From Desnuesiella massiliensis (lineage in GTDB: Bacteria > Bacillota > Clostridia > Clostridiales > Clostridiaceae), in the NCBI RefSeq assembly GCF_001403615.1, contig NZ_LN879455.1, forward strand, positions 496,001 to 560,000: a stretch of DNA of 64,000 nucleotides. The letters run 5' to 3'. The translations under genes and the position numbers were made by a program. This document shows, piece after piece, positions 33,101 through 42,537 of this stretch; within the stretch, counting starts at the first letter, position 1; each line of letters begins with the position of its first letter. The notes under the pieces are model-generated. The model saw only the letters and a list, made by a program, of their open reading frames with translations. It did not search any database and was not told the DNA's origin.

Positions 33101-36100
33101 AAGTTATAAAAGAGCAGAATTATCATATAAGGATGCCTTGCTATTAAAGGACTTAAGCAGAAGAACTTGGGCCTACTTTGAGGATTTTGTAAATGAAGAA
33201 AATAATTGGCTGGCACCAGATAACTTTCAAGAGGATCCGCCTAATGGGTTAGCCACCAGAACTTCTCCCACTAACGTAGGTATGGGACTCATTTCCAATA
33301 TCATAGCCTATGACCTAGGTTACATAGGTATAGAAGAAAATATAGAGAGATTAGAAAATATTGTGGAAAGTGTAGAAGGGTTAACTAAATATAAAGGACA
33401 TTTATATAATTGGTATGATACCATTAGCAAAGAACCTTTATTTCCACGATATGTTTCTACAGTGGATAGCGGAAACTTAGTAGGTTATCTATGGGTGGTG
33501 GCAGAAGCACTAAGGGAATATATGAATAGCCCTATTTTGAGGAATGTATATATTGAAGGAATGTTAGATACTATACATTTAGCTAAGGATGAATTAGAAG
33601 AAGTAAATTATTATGACGAAGAGATAAAGTCTATATTAGAAAATAAAAATATGAATTTAACGCAATATAAAAAATTGCTTATGAATTTAAGAAGCAAGGT
33701 AAAAGATATTGAAAGATTAAATCCTAAGGGTAATATTTACTGGAATTTAAAAATAAAGTCTATGGTTAATAATAGAATAAAGGAATTGCAAAATATTTTT
33801 CCATGGACCGATTCCATTGATTTGAAGGAAGGATACGAAGATTTATATTCCTCTTTAAAAACCTTAGCTAGAGAAGTACCCTTAAACCGTTTGACTAAGG
33901 AAATAGAAGAGCTAATATCAAAGCATTCCTCAGGTTTAGAGCATAGTATAGAGATATTAAATCTTATGGAAAACAGTATTAAATATATAGATAAACTATT
34001 AAATAGAACAAAAAAATTAATTGAAGCTTTAAATACTTTAAGTGATAACACTGACTTTACGGTACTCTATGACCAAAGTAGAGAATTATTTTCTATAGGT
34101 TATGATATTGAAAAGGATACTTTAGGTAACAATTATTATGATCTATTAGCTTCAGAAGCAAGGGCTGCCAGTTATATAGCCATAGCAAAAGGTGAAGTGG
34201 AGCAGAAGCATTGGTTTAAATTAGGCAGGGCTATGACTTATATGAATGGTAGTAAAGGATTAGTATCTTGGAGTGGAACTATGTTTGAGTACTTTATGCC
34301 TTTACTTATAATGAAAAGCTATCCTGATACCTTATTGAATACTACCTATTACTCTGTACTAGAAGGGCAAAAGAAATATGCAAAGGAACGAAGGATACCT
34401 TGGGGAATTTCAGAATCAGCTTTTTATCATTTTGACATTAATTTAAACTATCAATATAAAGCCTTTGGAGTGCCTGGTATTGGACTGAAAAGGGGATTAT
34501 CTGATGAACTGGTAGTAGCTCCTTATGCTACGGTGATGACTTTGCAGGTAAATAATAAGGATGCTATAAGAAATATAAAAGAGTTTGTAAAAGATGGAGC
34601 ATCAGGTAGGTATGGATTATATGAAGCTATAGATTACACAAAAGATAGAATTCCTAAGGGAGTTAATAGAGCCTTAGTAAAATGCTTTATGGTTCATCAT
34701 CAAGGCATGAGCTTAATGACCTTAAATAATGTTCTAAATAATAATGTACTTCAAGAAAGATTCCATAGGATACCAGAAGTAAAAGCTTCTGAATTATTGC
34801 TTCAAGAAAAAGTACCAAAGAATGTAGTCTACGACAGGGAGCAGAGATTTACACTAGGTCAGCATAAAGCAGATAAGCAGCCTATGATTGTAAGAAGCTA
34901 TGCTAGTGTTAGCACTGAGATACCTGAGGTGCAGCTTTTATCTAATGGATCCTATTCTTTAATGCTATCTAATAGTGGCAGTGGATATAGTAAAAAAGAC
35001 AATATGACTATCTATAGATGGCGAGAAGATGTTACAGAGGATAGTAATGGAATGTTCTTTTATATAAAAAATATTAATTCTAATGAATATTGGAGTGCCA
35101 CTTATGAGCCTTGCAAAAATGAGGGAGAATCTTACGAAGCTATTTTTGCTTTAGATAAGATCACTTTTAAAAGGAAGGATGGTAACCTATTAACAGAGAT
35201 GGAGGTTGCCGTTTCTAATGAGGACGATACAGAAGTGAGGAGGATTTCTCTTACCAATCAAAGTGATCATGCCAGAGTAATAGAGGTTACCAGTTACATG
35301 GAGGTTACTCTAGCACCCTATAATGCAGATATTGTGCATCCTACTTTTAGTAATTTATTTATAAGTACCGAATATATAGAAGAAAAAAATTGTGTTATAG
35401 CGAGTAGAAGACCTCGAGCCAAGGGTCAAAGTAAACCGCACATAATGCAGGTAGTATCCATAGAGGGCGAAGCAGTAGGGCCATTGCAGTATGAGACCAG
35501 TAGAATAAACTTTATAGGTAGAAACAGAAATAAATCTAATCCTCTTGTAATGGATAACGATGCTCCTCTTCAAAACACTGTAGGAGCTGTATTAGATCCT
35601 ATAATAAGCTTAAGAAAAAGAGTTAAGATAAAACCTGGCGAGACCTGTAGGTTAAGTTTTGCAACAGCTTTAGCAGATTCAAGGGAGAAGGTTATAGAAT
35701 TAGCTCAAAAATATAAAGAAATTCAGAATGTAAATAGGGTGTTTGAAGCATCATTAAATCATACTCAGGTAGAGCTGAATTACTTAGGAATAAGGTCTAC
35801 TCAAGCGAATCTGTACCAATTTATGGCTTCTAGAATAATATTTCTTAATGCCTTTGTGAAAGAGCGAGATAAATATATACAGAATATTGAAAGATATCAG
35901 AAACATCTATGGCCTTACGGAATTTCAGGAGACTTACCTATAGTACTTTTAGTAGTGCAGGAAGAAAAGGATGTTGATTTAGTTAGACAGGTCATAGGAG
36001 GTCATGAGTATCTCTCTCTTAAGGGTTTAAAGTTTGATTTGGTTATATTAAATGAACAAAATGCTAACTATACTCAACCCTTGCAGGATTCCATAAGAGA

Positions 36101-38948
36101 TTTAATATTTTCCTCAGGGGCAAGAGACAAACAGAATAAACCAGGAGGAATTTTCGTCCATAACAAGGCTAGTTTAGGAGAGGAAATTAAAAGTTTATTA
36201 TTCGCCATAGCCAGGTTAGTTATAGATAGTAAAAAAGGTTCTCTAGTAGAGCAAATTAAGAAGGATGAAGAGGAAAAAGTAAATCTAGAAAAGAAAGAAG
36301 AAGAACTTATAGATGAGGAAAATAAAAATAAAGTTGTTAGCTATATAAGAAACATAAATCATGATGAACAATACGCTTATGCTAGAGAAGCTACTATAGC
36401 TTTAAAGACAAAGAGTCTATGGAATAGGGAAATGGAGGGCAATATACCTTTAAAGTGGAAGAAGCGCAGCTTTGCCTTAGAACTAGGCAGTGAGATAATG
36501 AATAGCTATAATATTTCTAGTTCAAGCGGAATCGGTAAAGCACCATTTTATGATATATCACAACTTCAGTATTTTAATGGATTAGGTGGCTTTGATGTAA
36601 AAAGTAATAATTACGTTATGGTTCTAAACAACTTTAAAAATACTCCTGCCCCTTGGATTAACGTAATATCTAATGGGGACTTTGGTTTTCATGTATCTGA
36701 AACAGGTTCTGCTTATACTTGGTGTAAAAATAGTAGAGAAAATAAGATAACTCCTTGGAATAATGATCCTATCACTGATGAAATGGGTGAAGCCTTATTT
36801 TTAAGAGATGAAGAGGATGGAGAATTTTGGAGTATTTCTCCTAAGCCCATAAGAAATAGTGGTCAATATATTATTGAGCATGGCTTTGGTTATTCTAATT
36901 TTAGTCATGAAAATAAAGATATACAGGGCATTATGACCATGTTTGTACCCATAGCAGAGAATGTAAAGCTCATAAGAGTAAAGTTAAAGAATAATTCCCT
37001 AAGAAAGAGAAAGCTTTCTGTTACTTATTTTGCAAGATTAGCTTTAGGGGTAGTGCCGGAACAAAGTTCACAATATATAAGTACTTATATAGAGAAGGCT
37101 CAAGGATTTATTTATTCCAAGAACCCCTATAGTGAGCATTTTGGAAATTTAAAAGCTTATCTTAAAATATCAGGAGGTCAGGAAGAAAGCTTTACAGGAA
37201 ACAGGAAGGAGTTCATAGGCCGGGGAGGAATTTTATCCTATGCTCTAGCTATGAGGAAAGAGAAGCTTTCAAATGCCTGTGGTGCTGGATTTGATCCTTG
37301 TATGGCTCAGTGTTCAAAAATAACTTTAGAACCAGAAGAAGAAAAAACATTAATCATAGCTTTAGGACAGCATGAGGATTTAGAGCATATTAAAATGATT
37401 TTAAACCAATATGGAGATATTAGCTTTGTAGAAAAAAAACTTGAAGAGAGTAAGGCTTATTGGAGAAATTTGCTGGGAACCATACAAGTAAAAACTCCAG
37501 ATAAAACAATGGATTTAATGTTAAATGGATGGCTGATGTATCAGACTCTATCTTGTAGATATTGGGCTAGAACCGCATTTTATCAATCAGGAGGAGCCTA
37601 TGGCTTTAGAGATCAGCTTCAGGATTCTATGGCTATAGGATTTATTGATCCAGAGTTTACTAAAAACCAGATATTAAGAAGTGCTTCGAGACAGTATGTA
37701 GAAGGGGATGTACAGCATTGGTGGCATCCAGTAGTAAATAGTGGAATCAGAACTAGATTTAGCGACGATTTATTATGGCTTCCTTATACTACCTTAGACT
37801 ATATTAAGAATACTGGTGATTATAGTATATTGGATGAAGTAGTACCTTATTTGGAGGATGAGCCTTTAAAAGAAGGAGAAGATGAAAGATATAATGTAGT
37901 AGGTCAATCTAATAAGGAAGGAAGTATATATGAACATTGTGTCAAGACCTTGGATAGGGCATTAACATTTGGTGAACATAACATTCCTTTGATGGGAAGT
38001 GGAGACTGGAATGATGGAATGAGCACCGTTGGTAATGAAGGGAAGGGAGAAAGTGTTTGGTTAGGATGGTTTTTATATGATATATTAGATAGCTTTATAG
38101 AGCTATGCTCATATAAAAGCGATATTGAGAAAGAAAAGAAATTTAAGGAAATGAAGGAATATATAAAGGATAATCTAGAGAAATATGCTTGGGATGGTGG
38201 ATGGTACAGAAGAGCCTATTTTGATGATGGAACTCCTCTAGGTTCCATAGAAAATGATGAATGTCAAATTGATTCCCTATCTCAAAGCTGGGCTATAATT
38301 TCTGAAGCTGGAAAAGGTAGTAGAGTTAAGGAAGCTATGGAATCCGTAGAAAAATATTTAATAAGAGAAGATAAGGGAATGATTCTCTTGTTATATCCAG
38401 CTTTTAATAATTCTAAGCTAGAGCCTGGATATATAAAAGGTTATGTGCCTGGCGTAAGAGAAAATGGAGGTCAGTATACTCATGCTGCTATATGGGTGAT
38501 ATTAGCTATGGCTAAGCTAGGTAAAAACAATAGAGCTTGGGAACTGTTTAATATGATAAATCCTATAAATCATACACTATCTACCCTGGAATGTGAAAGA
38601 TATAAAGTTGAGCCCTATGTAATGTGTGCTGATGTATATGCTAGGGAACCTCACGGTGGAAGAGGAGGTTGGAGTTGGTATACTGGTGCTTCTGGATGGA
38701 TGTATAGAGTGGGAATAGAAGCTATATTAGGACTAAAGCTACAAGGTGGTAAGGGATTTTCCATAGAACCTTGTATACCAGACCATTGGAATGAGTATGA
38801 AATAATTTATAGAAAAGGAGAAGCTGTATATAATATAAAGGTTATCAGAGGAGAAGAGAAATCAATAAAGATAAATGGAGAGGAACTAAAAGAAAATATC
38901 ATTCCTTTCCACCAAAAAGGACAGTATGATGTAAATATAGTAATATAA
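30123..38948 (+). CDS. Cyclic beta-1,2-glucan synthase-like giant enzyme (GT84 + glycoamylase-like + GH94)
   Basis: A 2941-residue membrane protein with the NdvB/ChvB/Cgs layout. After an N-terminal helix and a helical region come membrane helices (about 422-480). The GT84 transferase has LDADTELPRDG (641), SHDLLEGSY (755) and LHRWVRGDWQ (787), then more helices (820-990). GLATRTSPTNVGMGL (1042) and LASEARAASYIAIAKGE (1341) mark a glycoamylase-like domain. The C-terminal third is GH94 phosphorylase-like: GFRDQLQDSMA (2494), GSGDWNDGMS with the expected acid Asp (2625) and GGRGGWSWYTGASGWMYR (2842). ATG 30123 was chosen for its AGGAG site. Product identity (cyclic beta-1,2-glucan) is inferred from family. 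Confidence 0.87.
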   Translation: MIYIYISLIALLVILVYTYSMKSSNMKEEENLLEEIPNVYISKENLEKHAAHISTYYSAVSKRNSKRRIIKNLDNNYKAIIDSYEYIDKASKDNREILGAAEWMMDNLYLIEKEYKTIKYNMPSSYYKNLPVIDKGIMKGYPRVYYIAVELVTHRDGIMDEETIESFIKAYEKNAPLTMGELWALPLMLRMALIQNISNISQKIKYAQKEKFKAEVIGDRLIKAYSEKKLGEELKIMETEKIDFTPEFIERLVKILRDNALDNGKVYEWINRGIDSIHKDLDHIIANEHVMESNFQISMGNSITSLRAIDALDWNKSFETLSYVEQILRKDPYDIYKDMDFESRDYYRHKIEELSRALNIEEITIAKKALGCAAGEANSSKEPYKAHIGYYIVDEGERTLKKALNTQDRFNINSYIKRYSLTFYLGSIALGILFLESLVISLQVINGLQVNIWYYVLAIIALLIPTSEIVISILNWSINRLLSPRFVPKLELKHGIPEKFSTMVVIPTLLNNEERVKELMEDLEIYYLANKEKNLYFSLLGDFKDSSKEKEEKDESIIACALSEIKRLNKKYGEEGKEIFYFFNRYRKFNEKQGVWLGWERKRGKLMEFNALLRGDKNTSYDVISGNVDSLSKVKYIITLDADTELPRDGAKKLIGAIAHILNKAYILKNGDYKRVVRGYGLIQPRVTVGTLAANRTLFAKIFSGETGIDMYTMAISDTYQDLFGEGIFTGKGIYDVDIFNYMLKNEIPENSVLSHDLLEGSYVRCALATDIELVDGYPAYYNASSLRLHRWVRGDWQLLPWLFKKSPLNILSKWKIIDNLRRSLLTPSIIILILLSLSVLPGNLGLWITIAYLSIATPILFDVSENVVSPMRGIALTGRISNFKIVAEQLFLIFSFIPYQSYMMLDAIIRTLYRLFISKKNLLEWQTAADVEASSGKKLSNYIRTMWWGSAIAVLILFLAFNIEASLSLTFLPSCIIWFLSPFTAYYVSKDISYKRAELSYKDALLLKDLSRRTWAYFEDFVNEENNWLAPDNFQEDPPNGLATRTSPTNVGMGLISNIIAYDLGYIGIEENIERLENIVESVEGLTKYKGHLYNWYDTISKEPLFPRYVSTVDSGNLVGYLWVVAEALREYMNSPILRNVYIEGMLDTIHLAKDELEEVNYYDEEIKSILENKNMNLTQYKKLLMNLRSKVKDIERLNPKGNIYWNLKIKSMVNNRIKELQNIFPWTDSIDLKEGYEDLYSSLKTLAREVPLNRLTKEIEELISKHSSGLEHSIEILNLMENSIKYIDKLLNRTKKLIEALNTLSDNTDFTVLYDQSRELFSIGYDIEKDTLGNNYYDLLASEARAASYIAIAKGEVEQKHWFKLGRAMTYMNGSKGLVSWSGTMFEYFMPLLIMKSYPDTLLNTTYYSVLEGQKKYAKERRIPWGISESAFYHFDINLNYQYKAFGVPGIGLKRGLSDELVVAPYATVMTLQVNNKDAIRNIKEFVKDGASGRYGLYEAIDYTKDRIPKGVNRALVKCFMVHHQGMSLMTLNNVLNNNVLQERFHRIPEVKASELLLQEKVPKNVVYDREQRFTLGQHKADKQPMIVRSYASVSTEIPEVQLLSNGSYSLMLSNSGSGYSKKDNMTIYRWREDVTEDSNGMFFYIKNINSNEYWSATYEPCKNEGESYEAIFALDKITFKRKDGNLLTEMEVAVSNEDDTEVRRISLTNQSDHARVIEVTSYMEVTLAPYNADIVHPTFSNLFISTEYIEEKNCVIASRRPRAKGQSKPHIMQVVSIEGEAVGPLQYETSRINFIGRNRNKSNPLVMDNDAPLQNTVGAVLDPIISLRKRVKIKPGETCRLSFATALADSREKVIELAQKYKEIQNVNRVFEASLNHTQVELNYLGIRSTQANLYQFMASRIIFLNAFVKERDKYIQNIERYQKHLWPYGISGDLPIVLLVVQEEKDVDLVRQVIGGHEYLSLKGLKFDLVILNEQNANYTQPLQDSIRDLIFSSGARDKQNKPGGIFVHNKASLGEEIKSLLFAIARLVIDSKKGSLVEQIKKDEEEKVNLEKKEEELIDEENKNKVVSYIRNINHDEQYAYAREATIALKTKSLWNREMEGNIPLKWKKRSFALELGSEIMNSYNISSSSGIGKAPFYDISQLQYFNGLGGFDVKSNNYVMVLNNFKNTPAPWINVISNGDFGFHVSETGSAYTWCKNSRENKITPWNNDPITDEMGEALFLRDEEDGEFWSISPKPIRNSGQYIIEHGFGYSNFSHENKDIQGIMTMFVPIAENVKLIRVKLKNNSLRKRKLSVTYFARLALGVVPEQSSQYISTYIEKAQGFIYSKNPYSEHFGNLKAYLKISGGQEESFTGNRKEFIGRGGILSYALAMRKEKLSNACGAGFDPCMAQCSKITLEPEEEKTLIIALGQHEDLEHIKMILNQYGDISFVEKKLEESKAYWRNLLGTIQVKTPDKTMDLMLNGWLMYQTLSCRYWARTAFYQSGGAYGFRDQLQDSMAIGFIDPEFTKNQILRSASRQYVEGDVQHWWHPVVNSGIRTRFSDDLLWLPYTTLDYIKNTGDYSILDEVVPYLEDEPLKEGEDERYNVVGQSNKEGSIYEHCVKTLDRALTFGEHNIPLMGSGDWNDGMSTVGNEGKGESVWLGWFLYDILDSFIELCSYKSDIEKEKKFKEMKEYIKDNLEKYAWDGGWYRRAYFDDGTPLGSIENDECQIDSLSQSWAIISEAGKGSRVKEAMESVEKYLIREDKGMILLLYPAFNNSKLEPGYIKGYVPGVRENGGQYTHAAIWVILAMAKLGKNNRAWELFNMINPINHTLSTLECERYKVEPYVMCADVYAREPHGGRGGWSWYTGASGWMYRVGIEAILGLKLQGGKGFSIEPCIPDHWNEYEIIYRKGEAVYNIKVIRGEEKSIKINGEELKENIIPFHQKGQYDVNIVI

Positions 38949-38950
38949 AA

Positions 38951-38986
38951 ATAGAGAAGGCAAAATATAAGCCTTCTCTATTTTTT
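38951..38986. terminator. Bidirectional terminator after the glucan synthase
   Basis: Arms ATAGAGAAGGC (38951-38961) and GCCTTCTCTAT (38971-38981) are perfect and flanked by T-runs on both strands. It overlaps the stop region of the convergent small gene. Confidence 0.92.
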
Positions 38987-39176
38987 ATTTTGGTTGGTGC
39001 CTAGCTGTATAATCAAATTCATTATAGGAGATGTTATTGCTTACTATTGGATCTCTAACAGGGTCAGGTAGTTCTGTATAATCTTTGCCAGAGGACGAGT
39101 AGGATTTTATCTTTTTTGCTTCTTCCTCAAGGTATCCTCTTTCATGGGGCAAATAAACTTCTCTTTTTTTATGCAT
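38985..39176 (-). CDS. Small hydrophilic protein of unknown function
   Basis: A 63-residue, highly charged, Tyr-rich protein (MHKKREVYLPHERGYLEEEAKK, then SYSSSGKDYTELPDPVRDPIVSN and FDYTARHQPK). No membrane helix, Cys or known motif. The composition resembles small clostridial spore or sporulation proteins but I cannot name a family. ATG 39176 was chosen because GGAAGG lies 8 bases upstream; a GTG at 39185 overlaps it. Divergent from the desulfoferrodoxin gene. Confidence 0.62.
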   Translation of the reverse strand: MHKKREVYLPHERGYLEEEAKKIKSYSSSGKDYTELPDPVRDPIVSNNISYNEFDYTARHQPK

Positions 39177-39311
39177 AAACTTCACCTTCCTTTAATAATA
39201 TTATTATCATAGGATTATAAAAAAATTTTATGATTTAAGAGGGAAATAGATAAAAATATAGAATATTAAAAATATGCATACTTAATAAAAATTTTAAAAG
39301 GAGGGTTTTAT

Positions 39312-39686
39312 ATGACAAATTTACATGAAGTCTATAAATGTCCTATATGTGGAAATATGGTGGAAGTATTGCACAAAGCTGGAGGAACCTTGGTGTGCTG
39401 TGGTCAGCCCATGAAGCTATTAAAGGAAAATACTGTAGATGCAGCTTTAGAAAAACATGTACCTGTAGTTGAAAAAACAGAAGAAGGTATATTGGTAAAA
39501 GTGGGTTCCGTAGAGCACCCAATGCAAGAAGAACATTATATTGAATGGATTGAAGTTATAACTGATAATAAAGTTTATAGAAAACACTTAAAACCAGGTG
39601 AAAAGCCAGAAGCTCTATTTAAAATCTGTGGAGAAATAGTAGCAGTTAGAGAGTATTGCAATTTACACGGACTTTGGAAAGCTTAA
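39312..39686 (+). CDS. dfx: Desulfoferrodoxin / superoxide reductase
   Basis: A 124-residue iron protein that reduces superoxide to hydrogen peroxide in anaerobes. The N-terminal desulforedoxin-like site has all four Cys (YKCPICGNM and LVCCGQPM), so it is a two-centre (2Fe) type. The active Fe(His)4Cys site is supplied by EKHVPV, SVEHPM, EEHYIEWI and EYCNLHGLW. AAAGGAGGG precedes the ATG. Monocistronic; two hairpins follow. A PerR-like site would be expected but the best candidate upstream has the wrong spacing. Confidence 0.96.
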   Translation: MTNLHEVYKCPICGNMVEVLHKAGGTLVCCGQPMKLLKENTVDAALEKHVPVVEKTEEGILVKVGSVEHPMQEEHYIEWIEVITDNKVYRKHLKPGEKPEALFKICGEIVAVREYCNLHGLWKA

Positions 39687-39710
39687 ATAAAAATTACAAA
39701 GTAATTTTTA

Positions 39711-39974
39711 TAAAAAGGCTATTCTGTAGCCTTTTTAAATTCACAATGCACAGATCACAATTCACAATGAAGGTAATTTTTTCTCCGCTGACGCTGCGAA
39801 AAAATTAGAATTTATAAAGCGTGGCTAAGTACTTAGCCACGACTTTTTTATGGCTAAAGCCATTAAAACTATAATTATAGATTTTTTGTAGAGTAACGGA
39901 GAAAAATCCTCCATAATTGTGCATTGTGAACTGTGAATTGTGCATTAAAAAAAGCGACCAATGTCGCTTTTTTC
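39711..39974. repeat. Structured intergenic repeat, family 2, copy 1 (about 260 bp)
   Basis: It begins with a terminator hairpin (AAAAAGGCTA 39712-39721, TAGCCTTTTT 39727-39736). Next are inverted TTCACAATG…/…CATTGTGAA ends (about 39740-39770 and 39909-39945), an outer stem TTTTTCTCCG/CGGAGAAAAA, a stem CTGCGAAAAAAT/ATTTTTTGTAG, a central perfect palindrome (CGTGGCTAAG paired with CTTAGCCACG, about 39821-39842) and TGGCTAAAGCCA. It ends with a second hairpin (AAAAAAGCGAC … GTCGCTTTTTT, 39947-39973). The end hairpin is the prfC terminator; the first follows dfx. A second copy is at 55819-56072. Confidence 0.85.
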
Positions 39975-39977
39975 TTA

Positions 39978-41573
39978 TTAGTCATTATTTTTACCTATGT
40001 CTGATAGAACCAAGCCTTTATTGTGATCTAAAGCCCAATTTATTCCCCAGTCATTTTGGAATATTAAAAGATTTCTATCCTTTAAATCCCTTACTCTCTT
40101 TGTATCACTGGTTAAGCTTAACTTTTCTATATCCATATCTTTATTTTCAATCCATCTTACAAATCTATAAGGCAATCTATCAATTTTTATATCTACACCA
40201 TATTCATTTTTTAATCTGTATTCTAAAACTTCAAATTGAAGGACACCTACAACACCAACTATAAGTTCTTCCATACCTATGTAAAGCTCTTTAAATACCT
40301 GAATAGCACCTTCTTGAGATATTTGACTTATACCTTTAACAAATTGCTTTCTTTTCATTGTATCCATTGGTCTAACTCTTGCGAAGAACTCTGGAGCAAA
40401 GGTTGGAATTCCTTCAAATTTAAATTTTTTATTGTTTTTACATAAAGTATCTCCTATGCTGAAGATTCCAGGGTCAAACACTCCAATTATATCTCCGGCA
40501 AAGGCCTCATCAATGATTTCTCTATCTTGAGCTAAGAATTGTTGAGGTTGAGATAATTTTATCTTGTTATTGCCCTGAATATGGAAAACTTCCATGCCTT
40601 TTTCGAATTTTCCAGAGCAGATTCTCATAAAGGCTATTCTATCTCTATGAGCAGGATTCATGTTAGCTTGTATTTTAAATACAAAGGCAGAAAAATCCTC
40701 TGAAAAGGGATCAATTTCTCCTTCAGTAGAATTTCTAGATTGAGGAGACGTAGTAAGCCCTAAAAATTCTTTTAGAAAGGGTTCTACACCGAAATTTGTA
40801 AGAGCACTTCCGAAAAATACAGGGGTTAATTCTCCTTTTCTTACTTTTTCTATACTAAATTCATCACCAGCAATATCCAAAAGCTCAATATCTTCTATAA
40901 GTTTATTATGTAAAGACTCTCCTAATAAATCCTTAAATACAGGATCATCTACATTACCTTCCATGGATTCTACAGCAGTTTGACCATGGTTTCCGCCGTT
41001 AAAAACCTGAATAGTATTGCTGTTTCTTTCAAAGACTCCTTTGAAATCCTTACCTGAACCTATAGGCCAGTTAATAGGATAGGATTTTATTCCTAATTCA
41101 TTCTCAATATCTTCTAGCAGTTGGAAAGGATCCTGAGCTTCTCTATCAAGCTTATTGATAAAGGTGAAGATAGGAATACCTCTTAAAGAACAAACGTGGA
41201 ATAACTTTTTAGTTTGTTCTTCCACACCTTTTGCAGCATCTATAACCATTACTGCACTATCAGCGGCCATAAGAGTTCTGTAAGTATCCTCACTGAAGTC
41301 TTGGTGACCAGGTGTGTCTAATATATTTATACAATATCCACTATAGTTAAATTGCATTACTGAAGATGTTACTGAAATACCTCTTTGTTTTTCAATTTCC
41401 ATCCAGTCTGAAGTAGCATGTCTAGCAGCCTTTCTAGCTTTTACTGAACCTGCTAATCTTATAGCACCACCATATAATAATAATTTCTCCGTTAAAGTAG
41501 TTTTACCTGCGTCAGGATGTGATATTATAGCGAAGGTACGTCTTTTTTCAATTTCCTTTTGTAAATCAATCAT
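39978..41573 (-). CDS. prfC: Peptide chain release factor 3
   Basis: A 531-residue translational GTPase that recycles RF1 and RF2 after termination. G1 is SHPDAGKTTL (residues 19-28), followed by the RF3-type QRGISVTSSVMQF switch I, G3 DTPGHQDFSEDTYR and G4 NKLDREAQDP. The later domains contain FFGSALTNFGVEPFL and GEVLQFEVLEYRL-like GVLQFEVLEYRLKNEYG. Length matches the family. AGGAGGTTAAT precedes the ATG. The terminator downstream is the end hairpin of the repeat at 39711-39974. Confidence 0.96.
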   Translation of the reverse strand: MIDLQKEIEKRRTFAIISHPDAGKTTLTEKLLLYGGAIRLAGSVKARKAARHATSDWMEIEKQRGISVTSSVMQFNYSGYCINILDTPGHQDFSEDTYRTLMAADSAVMVIDAAKGVEEQTKKLFHVCSLRGIPIFTFINKLDREAQDPFQLLEDIENELGIKSYPINWPIGSGKDFKGVFERNSNTIQVFNGGNHGQTAVESMEGNVDDPVFKDLLGESLHNKLIEDIELLDIAGDEFSIEKVRKGELTPVFFGSALTNFGVEPFLKEFLGLTTSPQSRNSTEGEIDPFSEDFSAFVFKIQANMNPAHRDRIAFMRICSGKFEKGMEVFHIQGNNKIKLSQPQQFLAQDREIIDEAFAGDIIGVFDPGIFSIGDTLCKNNKKFKFEGIPTFAPEFFARVRPMDTMKRKQFVKGISQISQEGAIQVFKELYIGMEELIVGVVGVLQFEVLEYRLKNEYGVDIKIDRLPYRFVRWIENKDMDIEKLSLTSDTKRVRDLKDRNLLIFQNDWGINWALDHNKGLVLSDIGKNND

Positions 41574-41639
41574 ATTAACCTCCTAATTAAATAACAAGGC
41601 TTTTATACTCTAGGTATATTTTATCCAAGGTATAGCAGC

Positions 41640-42215
41640 TTATGCTTCTAAGGGTTCTTCTTTATGAACTCCTACTATGTTAAGTATTTTTTTTGCTCTT
41701 TCTTTTGTGTTTCCTTCAATAATGGTATAAGGAACATTTTCTGCATCTAAAAATGCTCTTATGGCATTATCGATAAGGGCAGCAGTGGTTTCATCCTGCC
41801 ATCTTACACCGTCTTTTTCATAACCAAACTCCCTAGGTACAAAGAATATATGATCATATTTAGGCAAATCTTTTAAAGCCAGACAATATAAATCTTTTAA
41901 TATTTCAATTTCCTTTATAGTTCTCTTTTTTGAACCAAGCATAAATCTAGCATAAATATAGGGAACAAAAGTTGCATAGTCAGTTATGGCATAGTCAAAG
42001 GTATCTAAAGCGTTTTCCACCTGTAGCTGACCTAAATAAATACCATATTGCTCTGCAATATTTTCAATCATACCCTTATCTCTAAGGTAATCAGTGCTGT
42101 ATTCTGTAGCTACTCCTACATTTAAGCCTTTGATCTTCATATCTACATATAGTTGTTGAATTAATGTTGTTTTGCCGCATCTGGGACCGCCTAAAATAGC
42201 TATTCTTATAGGCAT
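41640..42215 (-). CDS. P-loop ATPase/kinase-like protein (AAA_28/NadR-like)
   Basis: A 191-residue soluble nucleotide-binding protein. Walker A is ILGGPRCGKTTLIQQL (about residues 7-22). VATEYSTDYLRDKG and DYAITDYATFVPY look like the substrate-side segments of nucleoside or nucleotide kinases, and HIFFVPREFGYEKDGVRWQD resembles the lid of AAA_28/NadR-type proteins. No membrane segment. AGGTTAAG-type weak ribosome site (GGAGGTTAAGC) precedes the ATG. It lies 66 bases upstream of prfC on the same strand and may be co-transcribed. Substrate unknown. Confidence 0.7.
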   Translation of the reverse strand: MPIRIAILGGPRCGKTTLIQQLYVDMKIKGLNVGVATEYSTDYLRDKGMIENIAEQYGIYLGQLQVENALDTFDYAITDYATFVPYIYARFMLGSKKRTIKEIEILKDLYCLALKDLPKYDHIFFVPREFGYEKDGVRWQDETTAALIDNAIRAFLDAENVPYTIIEGNTKERAKKILNIVGVHKEEPLEA

Positions 42216-42537
42216 TTTTGCTTAACCTCCAATATATCTTATACTCATTCACAATGATTATTATTAATCTTTATAAAGCATAGTAATTATAGCAGTTTGA
42301 GTATTTTTTTTCAATAAAAATACGAATTTTTATGTTTTTTTTCATTAATATGTTCATGCTAATTTTAAAATACAGCGGAATAAGAGTAATGATTAATAAA
42401 CCTTAACTGAAAACGATAATATCTAAAATAAATGCAATATTATAAAAATACTTATATTTATTAAACAATGCTATAATATCAATGATAAATCAAAGCTTGT
42501 TGATTTTCTCTAGAAATATAATTCAGGAGGAATTAAT
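42216..42537. other. Divergent intergenic region upstream of the HAD phosphatase
   Basis: A 322-base AT-rich gap between two divergent genes. An extended -10 (TGCTATAAT, 42469-42477) precedes the HAD gene, and AGGAGGA lies at 42524-42530. I see no repeat, riboswitch, open reading frame or terminator in the rest. A short tract ATGATTATTATTAAT near 42257 is too degenerate to call a Fur box. Confidence 0.55.

Noticed and set aside
39204..39220. PerR box upstream of desulfoferrodoxin (TTATCAT-AGG-ATTATAA)
   Set aside because: The half-sites look right, but the spacer is three bases where the PerR palindrome has one, so I do not call it.
39821..39842. tRNA-like or CRISPR-like structure
   Set aside because: The palindrome is the centre of an intergenic repeat; there is no cloverleaf, no CCA end and no regular spacer array anywhere in the window.
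42250..42270. Fur-like tract in the gap before the HAD gene
   Set aside because: AT-rich with poor symmetry; nearby genes have no iron role.
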